From Pseudomonadota bacterium (GTDB lineage Bacteria; Pseudomonadota; Gammaproteobacteria; Burkholderiales; Gallionellaceae), in NCBI GenBank assembly GCA_021847165.1, contig JAJZUH010000023.1:1-17314 (forward strand): a stretch of DNA of 17,314 nt, written 5' to 3'. Both the position numbers and the translations under genes were made by a program. Each line of letters opens with the position of its first letter. Within the stretch, counting starts at the first letter, position 1. The notes beneath the pieces were generated by a model. That model saw nothing but the letters and a program-made list of their open reading frames with translations. It was not told the origin of the DNA and did no database searches. This document shows, one piece after another, positions 8,717 to 14,662 of this stretch.

Positions 8717-8731
8717 TTGTTCTGGACAATA
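8717..8731. promoter_or_regulatory. Small inverted repeat in the divergent thioredoxin-like/rsmE intergenic region
   Basis: ATTGT and ACAAT flank five bases (attgtTCTGGacaat) in the 77-bp divergent gap. An A/T-rich run containing TATATTAT (8730-8737) follows and could serve as a -10 element for rsmE, but no good -35 is present. The symmetry would suit a dimeric repressor. The bound protein is unknown. Confidence 0.3.
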
Positions 8732-8765
8732 TATTATCACGCCCGTCCCGACGCCCTTACCCGCC

Positions 8766-9503
8766 ATGTCTGCGCCAAGATTCTATTGCCCGCCGCCGCT
8801 GCCCCTGAGCACCAATTACGAGCTGCCGCCCGAGGCTGCCCATCATGCCAGCCGGGTATTGCGCCTGCGCGTCGGCGATGCGGTGCAGATCTTCGACGGT
8901 CTCGGCAATGCGCTCGATGCCACCATCAACTCGATCCAGGGCAAGCATGTCGTGCTTGGCAACCTGCAGACCTTCCTGGGACAGCAGGAATCCGGCCTGC
9001 ACATCGTGCTCGCCCAGGCCATGAGTACGAGCGAAAAAATGGATTGGGTGGTGCAGAAAGCCACCGAACTGGGCGCGGCCGAGATCGTGCCGGTACAGAC
9101 GCAGCGCAGCGTGGCGAAGCTTTCCGGCCCGCGCGCCGAGAAGCGCACCGAACACTGGCGCAACGTCGCCGTTGCCGCCTGCGAGCAATGCGGGCGCAAC
9201 ACCTTGCCGCAGCTGCACGCCCCGCAAGACCTGGCTGCCTGGCTCCATGCGATGCGCCAGGAACCTGGCGGCAAGTACATCCTGCTGCCGGGCGGCGCGA
9301 GCAACCTGCAGCACCAGCCGAGGCCGCACGGACGCGCCACCCTGCTGATCGGACCCGAGGGCGGCTTCACCGCCGACGAAGCCAACATCGCCCAGCAGGC
9401 CGGATTCGCCCCCATCCTGCTGGGTCCGCGCGTACTGCGTACCGAGACCGCCGCCATCGCCGGCATCGCCGCATTGCAGACGCTATGGGGCGATTTCAAC
9501 TGA
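8766..9503 (+). CDS. rsmE: 16S rRNA (uracil(1498)-N(3))-methyltransferase RsmE
   Basis: A 245-residue SPOUT-class methyltransferase that uses S-adenosylmethionine to methylate U1498 of 16S rRNA in the 30S subunit. The N-terminal PUA-like RNA-binding part contains HHASRVLRLRVGDAVQIFDG (residues about 26-45). The central signature KMDWVVQKATELG precedes the knot. The C-terminal trefoil-knot SAM site has LLIGPEGGFT (Gly196-Phe201 core) and LGPRVLRTETA (219-229), the hallmarks of RsmE. There is no Shine-Dalgarno before ATG 8766: the upstream bases are pyrimidine-rich. Initiation may therefore depend on a short unstructured leader. The tautomerase-like gene follows after 18 nt, so the two probably form one transcript. 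The function is certain by family; the leader point is inference. Confidence 0.95.
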   Translation: MSAPRFYCPPPLPLSTNYELPPEAAHHASRVLRLRVGDAVQIFDGLGNALDATINSIQGKHVVLGNLQTFLGQQESGLHIVLAQAMSTSEKMDWVVQKATELGAAEIVPVQTQRSVAKLSGPRAEKRTEHWRNVAVAACEQCGRNTLPQLHAPQDLAAWLHAMRQEPGGKYILLPGGASNLQHQPRPHGRATLLIGPEGGFTADEANIAQQAGFAPILLGPRVLRTETAAIAGIAALQTLWGDFN

Positions 9504-9521
9504 CTCTGAAAGGAAGCTGCC

Positions 9522-9707
9522 ATGCCTTACGTCAACATCCGCATTGCCGGTGTCCTCAGCCGCGAACAGAAAGCCAGGATTGCCGAAGAGATCACCGATA
9601 CCCTGGAGCGCATCGCGCACAAGCCGAAGTCGTACACCTACATCGCGTTCGACGAATTGCCCGACGAGAATTGGGCCATCGCGGGCAAGCTACTGGACGA
9701 GGAGTGA
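9522..9707 (+). CDS. Small 4-oxalocrotonate tautomerase family protein
   Basis: A 61-residue protein with the 4-OT fold. After removal of Met, the N-terminus is Pro-Tyr-Val-Asn-Ile, giving the catalytic amino-terminal proline of the family. The beta-alpha-beta pattern (VNIRIAGVLSREQK, then helix to residue 33, then YTYIAFDEL and NWAIAGKLL) fits 4-OT monomers of about 62 residues, which usually assemble as hexamers. By hand alignment with classical 4-OT, the positions of Arg11 and Arg39 hold Leu and Tyr, so the classical oxalocrotonate substrate is unlikely; the true substrate is unknown. AAAGGAAG lies about 7 nt before ATG 9522. It follows rsmE closely. The stop overlaps an ATG (TGATG, 9705-9709) that opens a truncated second copy of this gene. 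Confidence 0.88.
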   Translation: MPYVNIRIAGVLSREQKARIAEEITDTLERIAHKPKSYTYIAFDELPDENWAIAGKLLDEE

Positions 9708-9835
9708 TGGTGTACGCGGCTGCTCCCGCACCAGCGGGCTGCGCCCCACCGCGTCGCAGCCGCACCTGCATCGCCTTCGACGAGCTGCCGGACGAGCACT
9801 GGGCCATTGCGGGCAAGTTGCTCGACGAAGAGTAG
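9707..9835 (+). pseudogene. Truncated tandem copy of the tautomerase (C-terminal half only)
   Basis: A 42-codon frame opens at an ATG overlapping the previous stop and ends in TAG at 9835. Its last 22 residues (IAFDELPDEHWAIAGKLLDEE and the codon before) match the preceding tautomerase at all but one residue, N50 to H. Over the final 75 bases I count about 59 identities, and nearly all changes in this segment are synonymous. Weaker similarity extends back to about residue 31 of the full copy. The first 20 residues (MVYAAAPAPAGCAPPRRSRT) are Ala/Pro/Arg-rich, lack the catalytic proline, and replace the first strand and helix. The length difference is 19 codons, so a deletion would have been in frame. 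It is probably a decayed paralogue. It could still be translated through the TGATG overlap as an incomplete subunit. Confidence 0.7.
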
Positions 9836-9838
9836 CGC

Positions 9839-9862
9839 CATGCCGCGCCGATCACCGGCATG
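9839..9862. promoter_or_regulatory. Perfect 7-bp inverted repeat overlapping the argA -35 region
   Basis: CATGCCG (9839-9845) and CGGCATG (9856-9862) flank a 10-base loop, just after the tautomerase remnant and just before the argA -10. As RNA it could be a weak terminator, but no U-tract follows (the next bases are ATTTGAAAT). As DNA it could be an operator covering the argA -35. It does not resemble the E. coli ARG box. The role is unresolved. Confidence 0.35.
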
Positions 9863-9870
9863 ATTTGAAA

Positions 9871-9876
9871 TATAAT
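9871..9876 (+). promoter_or_regulatory. Probable argA promoter -10 element
   Basis: A perfect TATAAT at 9871-9876 would start transcription near 9883, about 48 nt before ATG 9931. No convincing -35 hexamer lies 16-18 bp upstream; that space is filled by the inverted repeat at 9839-9862, so activator or repressor control is plausible. GAGGAG at 9912-9917 is the likely ribosome site. Confidence 0.5.
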
Positions 9877-9930
9877 GCCCGTGCCCGAATCTTGCGCCTC
9901 TCCACCGAATTGAGGAGTTAACCGAACACC

Positions 9931-11262
9931 ATGCCAGCCGCCCCCGCCAGCTCTTCTCCGGAATTCGTTGCCTGGTTCCGTTCCGTCGCGCCCTATATCA
10001 ACGCTTTCCGCGGCAAGACCTTCGTGATCGCCTTCGGCGGCGAGGTGGTGGCCGACGGCAAGTTCCTCGAGCTGACGCACGACTTCAACCTGCTTGCCGC
10101 ACTGGGCATCCGCCTGGTGCTGGTGCACGGCGCGCGCCCGCAGATCGAGCAACGGCTGGTGCAGAGCAACATCGAAGGCAGTTACCACCACGGCATCCGC
10201 CTCACCGATGCCGAAACAATGCAGTGTGTGAAGGAAGCGGTCGGCCGGGTGCGCGTGGAAATCGAGGCGCTGCTGTCGCTCGGTCTGGCAAATTCGCCGA
10301 TGGCCAACGCCGACATCCGCGTGGCCGGCGGCAACTTCATCACCGCACAGCCCATCGGAGTGATCAACGGCGTGGACCTGCAACATACCGGTTGCGTGCG
10401 CAAGGTGGACGTTGCCGCGCTGCGCGACCGCATGGAGTTCGGCGAGGTGGTGCTGCTGTCGCCGCTGGGTTATTCGCCCACGGGCGAGGTGTTCAACCTG
10501 ACGCTGGAAGACGTCGCCACCGCCACCGCCATCGCGCTCGACGCGGACAAGCTGATCTTCCTGACCGACACCGACGGCGTGCACGACAAGGAGGGCGCGC
10601 TGCTGAAGGAACTGACCATCGCCGAGGCCGGCAAGATCCTGTCCGGCAAGCGCAAGCTGCCGGACGATGTCGGCCTGTTCCTGCCCTGTGCCGTGCGCGC
10701 CTGCGAGGCCGGGGTGGCGCGCACCCACCTGGTCAGCCGCCATGCCGACGGCGCCCTGTTGCAGGAATTGTTCAGCGACGAGGGCATCGGCACCATGGTG
10801 GTGGAAAGCACCCTCAACACCCTGCGCGATGCCACCATCAAGGACGTCGGCGGCATCCTGCAGCTGCTGCAGCCGCTGGAAGCCGAGGGCATCCTGGTGC
10901 GGCGCTCGCGCGAACTGCTGGAGCGCGAGATCGGGCGCTTCGTGGTGCTGGAGCACGGCCACCGCATCATCGGCTGCGCGGCGCTGTACCCCTTCGCCGA
11001 CGAAAAGGCGGCCGAGCTGGCCTGTCTCGCCATTCAGCCGGCCTATCGCAACCACGGCTACGGCGACATCCTGCTCAAGCACATCGCCGCCCGGGCGCAG
11101 GCGCTGAAGCTGCAAAAACTGTTCGTGCTGACCACGCGCACGGCGCACTGGTTCATCGAGCGCGGCTTCAAGGAAGTCGACGTGGAACAGCTCCCGGCGC
11201 AGAAGAAGTCGCTGTACAACTATCAGCGCCGATCCAAGGTCTTCGTCAAATCGCTGCGCTAG
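9931..11262 (+). CDS. argA: Amino-acid N-acetyltransferase (N-acetylglutamate synthase) ArgA
   Basis: A 443-residue cytoplasmic enzyme that acetylates L-glutamate with acetyl-CoA, the first step of arginine synthesis. Residues about 20-290 form the amino-acid-kinase-like domain, which in this family binds arginine for feedback control: [12 protein letters not shown] near the start, [15 protein letters not shown], and [12 protein letters not shown]. Residues about 300-440 form the GNAT domain, with [14 protein letters not shown] (acetyl-CoA pyrophosphate loop, 369-378) and [13 protein letters not shown]. Length and two-domain order match ArgA and not ArgB or ArgJ. A TATAAT lies at 9871 and GAGGAG at 9912, although the spacing to ATG 9931 is long (13 nt). 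It has its own promoter and is probably not dependent on rsmE. Confidence 0.96.
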   Translation: MPAAPASSSPEFVAWFRSVAPYINAFRGKTFVIAFGGEVVADGKFLELTHDFNLLAALGIRLVLVHGARPQIEQRLVQSNIEGSYHHGIRLTDAETMQCVKEAVGRVRVEIEALLSLGLANSPMANADIRVAGGNFITAQPIGVINGVDLQHTGCVRKVDVAALRDRMEFGEVVLLSPLGYSPTGEVFNLTLEDVATATAIALDADKLIFLTDTDGVHDKEGALLKELTIAEAGKILSGKRKLPDDVGLFLPCAVRACEAGVARTHLVSRHADGALLQELFSDEGIGTMVVESTLNTLRDATIKDVGGILQLLQPLEAEGILVRRSRELLEREIGRFVVLEHGHRIIGCAALYPFADEKAAELACLAIQPAYRNHGYGDILLKHIAARAQALKLQKLFVLTTRTAHWFIERGFKEVDVEQLPAQKKSLYNYQRRSKVFVKSLR

Positions 11263-11368
11263 GCCGGACGGCCAGCGCACACGGCTTTCCGCGGCGGTCC
11301 GCTGGATTTGGGCGGGGATTCACGGTAATGTCACATTCCTCGAACATAATCACGGAGTGAACTACATC

Positions 11369-11641
11369 ATGGCAAGAACAGTACAGTGCGTAAAACTCGG
11401 CCGCGAGGCGGAAGGGCTGGACCGCCCTCCCTATCCCGGCGCGCTGGGTCAGCGCATCTTCGACAGCGTATCGAAGGAAGCCTGGCAGGGCTGGATCAAG
11501 TTCCAGACCATGCTGGTGAACGAGAACCGCCTCAACCTCGCCGATGCCAAGGCGCGCAAATACCTGGCCGAACAGATGGAGAATTATTTCTTCGGTGCGG
11601 GTACGCAGATGCCGACAGGATACGTCCCCCCGAAAAACTGA
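11369..11641 (+). CDS. yggX: YggX family Fe(II)-trafficking/oxidative damage protection protein
   Basis: A 90-residue small cytoplasmic protein. It begins [18 protein letters not shown], with the conserved Cys7 and the REAEG motif of YggX, followed by [32 protein letters not shown] and a C-terminal YVPPK. The family protects iron-sulfur clusters from oxidation and is proposed to traffic ferrous iron; MutY is a common neighbour in other genomes but is not seen here. I start at ATG 11369 and not at the in-frame GTG 11357 because the homologous N-terminus is MxRT and GGAG at 11354 serves the ATG. It follows argA by 106 nt. A weak CATAAT (11345-11350) is present without a -35, so the promoter is unclear. 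Confidence 0.93.
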   Translation: MARTVQCVKLGREAEGLDRPPYPGALGQRIFDSVSKEAWQGWIKFQTMLVNENRLNLADAKARKYLAEQMENYFFGAGTQMPTGYVPPKN

Positions 11642-11647
11642 TTCACT

Positions 11648-11669
11648 GCTGACCCGTCAGCGCGCTGAC
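11648..11669. promoter_or_regulatory. Alternating inverted half-site array before ppk1 (contains a 16-bp perfect palindrome)
   Basis: Three 6-bp half-sites alternate in orientation with 2-bp gaps: GCTGAC (11648-11653), GTCAGC (11656-11661), GCTGAC (11664-11669). The last two are the core of a perfect palindrome CGTCAGCGCGCTGACG (11655-11670). The array lies between the yggX stop (11641) and the ppk1 ATG (11680) and occupies the place of a Shine-Dalgarno. As RNA the middle half-site could pair with either neighbour. As DNA it is operator-like. No U-tract follows. Confidence 0.5.
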
Positions 11670-11679
11670 GATCCCGCTC

Positions 11680-13767
11680 ATGGCAAAGACTTTCCCGACG
11701 CAAAACTTCCTCAACCGCGAACTCGGCCTGCTCGAATTCAACCGGCGCGTGCTGGCGCAGGCGGAAGACGCGTCGGTGCCTTTGCTGGAACGGCTGAAAT
11801 ACCTGTGCATCGTCAGCAGCAACCTGGACGAGTTCTTCGAGATCCGCGTCGCCGGCCTGAAGGAACAGGCCAAGCTGGGCGGCCTCGCGGCCGGTCCCGA
11901 CGGGCTGGAAGCGACCCAGATCCTCAAGCGCCTGTATACCCCGACGCACCAGCTCATCGCGCGCCAGTACCAGCTGTTCAACGACGAACTGGTGCCGGCG
12001 CTCGCGCAACAGGGCATCAAGTTCCTGCGCCGCACGCAATGGAACGAGGCCCAGCAGGCATGGGTGAAGGATTTCTTCCTGCGCGAGGTGATGCCGGTGC
12101 TGACGCCGATCGGGCTCGATCCGGCACATCCGTTCCCGCGCGTGCTCAACAAGAGCCTGAATTTTGCCGTCGAGCTGCAAGGCAAGGACGCCTTCGGCCG
12201 CAATTCGGCCAAGGCCATCGTGCAGGCGCCGCGCGTCTTGCCGCGCGCCATCCTGATGCCGCCCGAAGTCTCCGGCTGCCCCTACGGTTTCGTGTTCCTC
12301 TCGTCCATCCTGCACGCGCATGTCGGCGAGCTGTTTGCCGGCATGGAAGTGCATGGCTGTTACCAGTTCCGCGTGACCCGCAACAGCGACCTGTTCGTGG
12401 ACGAGGAGGAAGTCAAGAACCTGCGCGTCAGCCTGCAGGGTGAATTGCCGCAACGCCACTTCGGCGATGCGGTGCGGCTGGAGGTCGCCGACAATTGTCC
12501 GCCCGCCATGGCCGAATTCCTGCTGCAGCAGTTCGAGCTGAAGGCGGAAGACCTGTACAGCGTGAAGGGTCCGGTCAACCTGGTGCGCCTGATGCGCATC
12601 CCGGACCAGGTGGCGCGCGACGACCTCAAGTTCCCGCCCTTCGTGCCAGGCATGCCGGCCCTGCTGCAGAAAAAAGGCGCGGACATGTTCAAGGTGCTGC
12701 GCAAGAACGACGTGTTGCTGCACCACCCGTACCAGTCGTTCAAGCCGGTGATCGATTTCATCCAGCAGGCCGCCGCCGATCCGAACGTGGTCGCCATCAA
12801 GCAGACGGTCTATCGCACCGGAGTCGATTCCGAGCTGATGGAGGCGCTGATCGCCGCCGCCATGCGCGGCAAGGAGGTCACGGTGGTGGTGGAACTGCTG
12901 GCGCGCTTCGACGAGGAAGCCAACATCAACTGGGCCGGCCGCCTGGAAGAGGTCGGCGCGCATGTGGTGTACGGCGTGGTCGGGCACAAGACCCATGCCA
13001 AGATGCTGATGATCGTGCGGCGCGAGGACAACAAGCTGCGCCGTTACGTGCACCTGGGCACCGGCAACTACCATCCGCGCACCGCCAGGCTGTATACCGA
13101 CTTCGGCCTGTTCACCAGCAACGAAGAGGTCTGTGCCGACGTGAACCAGGTGTTCATGCAGCTCACCGGCCTGGGCAAGGCGAGCAAGCTGAAGCACCTG
13201 TGGCAATCGCCGTTCACCCTGCATACCAGCATACTGGATGCCATCCGCAACGAGACCAGGCTGGCCAAGGCGGGCAAGCGCGCGCACATCATCGCCAAGA
13301 TGAATTCGCTGCTGGAGCCGGAGACCATCACGGCGCTGTACGAGGCCTCCCAGGCGGGCGTGAAGATCGACCTCATCGTGCGCGGCGTGTGCGCCCTGCG
13401 CCCGGGCGTCGCCGGGCTGTCCGAGAACATCCACGTGATCTCCATCATCGGACGCTTCCTCGAACACACGCGCATCTTCTATTTCCGCAACGACCTGGCG
13501 CACGATGTCTACCTGGCCAGTGCCGACTGGATGGACCGCAACTTCTTCCGGCGCATCGAGGTCTGTTTCCCCGTGCTGGACGAAAAGCTCAAGAAGCGCG
13601 TGCTGGACGAAGGATTGAAGAGCTACCTGAAAGACAATGTGCAGGCGTGGGAAATGGATTGCAACGGGTTCTGGCACCGCAAGACGCCGGCTCGCAGCGT
13701 GGCGTCCTGCGCCCAGGATCTATTGCTGCAGGAGCTGGGCCAGTTGCAGGCGGTGGAGGAAGATTAG
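11680..13767 (+). CDS. ppk1: Polyphosphate kinase PPK1
   Basis: A 695-residue enzyme, close to the roughly 690 residues of E. coli PPK, that reversibly polymerises the gamma-phosphate of ATP into inorganic polyphosphate. The N-terminal domain has FLNRELGLLEFNRRVL and SSNLDEFFEIRVAGL. The head domain follows, then two phospholipase-D-like C domains. By alignment with E. coli His435 and His592, the phosphorylated histidine is His439 (GHKTHAKMLMI) and the second conserved His is 596 (RFLEHTRIFYF). LGTGNYHPRTARLYTD and RIEVCFPVLD are also conserved. No Shine-Dalgarno is visible before ATG 11680; a palindromic array occupies that position. Its stop overlaps the stop of the convergent RHH-like gene by 4 nt. 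SixA-like and PPK2 genes lie just downstream. Confidence 0.97.
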   Translation: MAKTFPTQNFLNRELGLLEFNRRVLAQAEDASVPLLERLKYLCIVSSNLDEFFEIRVAGLKEQAKLGGLAAGPDGLEATQILKRLYTPTHQLIARQYQLFNDELVPALAQQGIKFLRRTQWNEAQQAWVKDFFLREVMPVLTPIGLDPAHPFPRVLNKSLNFAVELQGKDAFGRNSAKAIVQAPRVLPRAILMPPEVSGCPYGFVFLSSILHAHVGELFAGMEVHGCYQFRVTRNSDLFVDEEEVKNLRVSLQGELPQRHFGDAVRLEVADNCPPAMAEFLLQQFELKAEDLYSVKGPVNLVRLMRIPDQVARDDLKFPPFVPGMPALLQKKGADMFKVLRKNDVLLHHPYQSFKPVIDFIQQAAADPNVVAIKQTVYRTGVDSELMEALIAAAMRGKEVTVVVELLARFDEEANINWAGRLEEVGAHVVYGVVGHKTHAKMLMIVRREDNKLRRYVHLGTGNYHPRTARLYTDFGLFTSNEEVCADVNQVFMQLTGLGKASKLKHLWQSPFTLHTSILDAIRNETRLAKAGKRAHIIAKMNSLLEPETITALYEASQAGVKIDLIVRGVCALRPGVAGLSENIHVISIIGRFLEHTRIFYFRNDLAHDVYLASADWMDRNFFRRIEVCFPVLDEKLKKRVLDEGLKSYLKDNVQAWEMDCNGFWHRKTPARSVASCAQDLLLQELGQLQAVEED

Positions 13768-14105
13768 CCCTTCTTGGGGCGCCCGGTCTTGATCTTCTCC
13801 AGCCCGGCGATGGCACGCTTCAATTGCGCCGCACTCGCCTTGTTCAGGGTCTGCAGGCTGGCGCGCAGCAATTCGCTCTTCTTCACATGCAGCCCGACCT
13901 TGAGCGCCTTCTGCTTCAACGCTGCAATCAGTTCGTAATCGCTTTGCGGCATCGTGAAACTGTCACGCACCACCTTCACCTTGCCGTCGGCCTTCTTTTC
14001 CTTTTTCTGTTTCTTCTCGGGCTTGGCCGCGATCTTTGCCGGAACGGCTTTGCGGGCGACAGCGGGCTTCCTGACGGCAGGTTTGCGAGGGGCGGTTCTG
14101 GTCAT
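13764..14105 (-). CDS. Lysine-rich ribbon-helix-helix-like protein (uncharacterised)
   Basis: A 113-residue very basic protein with 24 Lys and 8 Arg. Residues 1-44 are a low-complexity Lys/Ala/Pro tail with KPAV repeats and KKQKKEKK, like the tails of histone H1-like bacterial proteins (AlgP, PhaM). Residues 44-88 look like a ribbon-helix-helix DNA-binding fold: strand VRDSFTMP, helix DYELIAALKQKALKVG, turn, then KKSELLRASLQTL. The C-terminus ends GRPKKG. The start is ATG 14105, with AGGGAGA 7 nt upstream; an open frame continues upstream but lacks a matching start signal and runs into sixA. The gene is convergent with ppk1 (stops overlap) and divergent from sixA. A role in nucleoid or polyphosphate-granule binding is inference from composition and position only. 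Confidence 0.8.
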   Translation of the reverse strand: MTRTAPRKPAVRKPAVARKAVPAKIAAKPEKKQKKEKKADGKVKVVRDSFTMPQSDYELIAALKQKALKVGLHVKKSELLRASLQTLNKASAAQLKRAIAGLEKIKTGRPKKG

Positions 14106-14136
14106 ATCGATCTCCCTGAGTGAGTGTGGCGAATTC

Positions 14137-14151
14137 AGTATATACGGTATA
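14137..14151 (-). promoter_or_regulatory. Likely -10 of the RHH-like gene with an overlapping inverted repeat
   Basis: On the minus strand TATACT (14142-14137) is a good -10, about 31 nt before ATG 14105; the -35 is weak. It overlaps an inverted repeat TATAC-G-GTATA (14141-14151), and GTATAT occurs twice in direct orientation here. Short A/T-rich symmetric sites are usual for RHH repressors, so autoregulation that also affects the divergent sixA is possible. Confidence 0.35.
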
Positions 14152-14192
14152 TCCTGACATCCGATAGTGTAATAAACGGGAGAGTTGTGAAG

Positions 14193-14645
14193 ATGGAGTT
14201 GATTCTGTGGCGACATGCCGAGGCTGCGGAAGGTGTACCGGACGGCCCGCGTCCGCTCACCGACAAGGGGCGGCGGCAAGCCGAGCACATGGCCCGATTC
14301 CTCAACGAACGCCTGCCGCAGGGGACGCGCATCCTGGTCAGCCCGGCGGCACGGGCACAACAGACCGCGGCCGCACTCAACAAGGGTTTCATCACCGCGC
14401 CCAACCTCGGCGTGCATGCCACCCCGCAAACGGCGATCGCCACGGCCGGCTGGCCGATGGCTGGCGGTGCGGCGCTGCTGGTCGGACATCAGCCCTGGAT
14501 GGGCGAACTCGCCTCGCTGCTGATGACGGGACATGCGAATTACTGGAGCATCAAGAAGGGTGCCGTGTGGTGGTTCAGCCGGCGTGAACGCGAAGGCGAT
14601 TTCCAGACCGTATTGCGCCTCGTCATCGCACCGGATCAACTGTAG
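14193..14645 (+). CDS. sixA: SixA-type phosphohistidine phosphatase
   Basis: A 150-residue compact histidine-phosphatase-superfamily protein. The N-terminal catalytic RHAEA holds His8, SPAARAQQTA holds Arg54, and VGHQPWMG holds the second catalytic His99. PLTDKGRRQA is the usual early motif. The short size without an inserted cap matches SixA, which removes phosphate from phosphohistidine (known on ArcB and on the nitrogen phosphotransferase protein NPr in E. coli). I start at ATG 14193 (MELILWRHAEA) because GGGAGA stands 9 nt upstream; an upstream in-frame ATG at 14124 would add residues unlike the family. It lies 17 nt before the PPK2 gene, so cotranscription is likely. The natural substrate here is unknown. 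Confidence 0.88.
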   Translation: MELILWRHAEAAEGVPDGPRPLTDKGRRQAEHMARFLNERLPQGTRILVSPAARAQQTAAALNKGFITAPNLGVHATPQTAIATAGWPMAGGAALLVGHQPWMGELASLLMTGHANYWSIKKGAVWWFSRREREGDFQTVLRLVIAPDQL

Positions 14646-14662
14646 CGCTGAAAGGGGACGTC

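Noticed and set aside
9592..13677. Long minus-strand open frames (9592-11280 and 11584-13677) opposite argA and ppk1
   Set aside because: They are antisense shadows of well-recognised enzymes. Their composition is His/Gln/Arg-rich without domain motifs.
14106..14639. N-terminal extension of the RHH-like gene to 291 residues
   Set aside because: The added residues are the antisense of sixA, and AGGGAGA fits the ATG at 14105.
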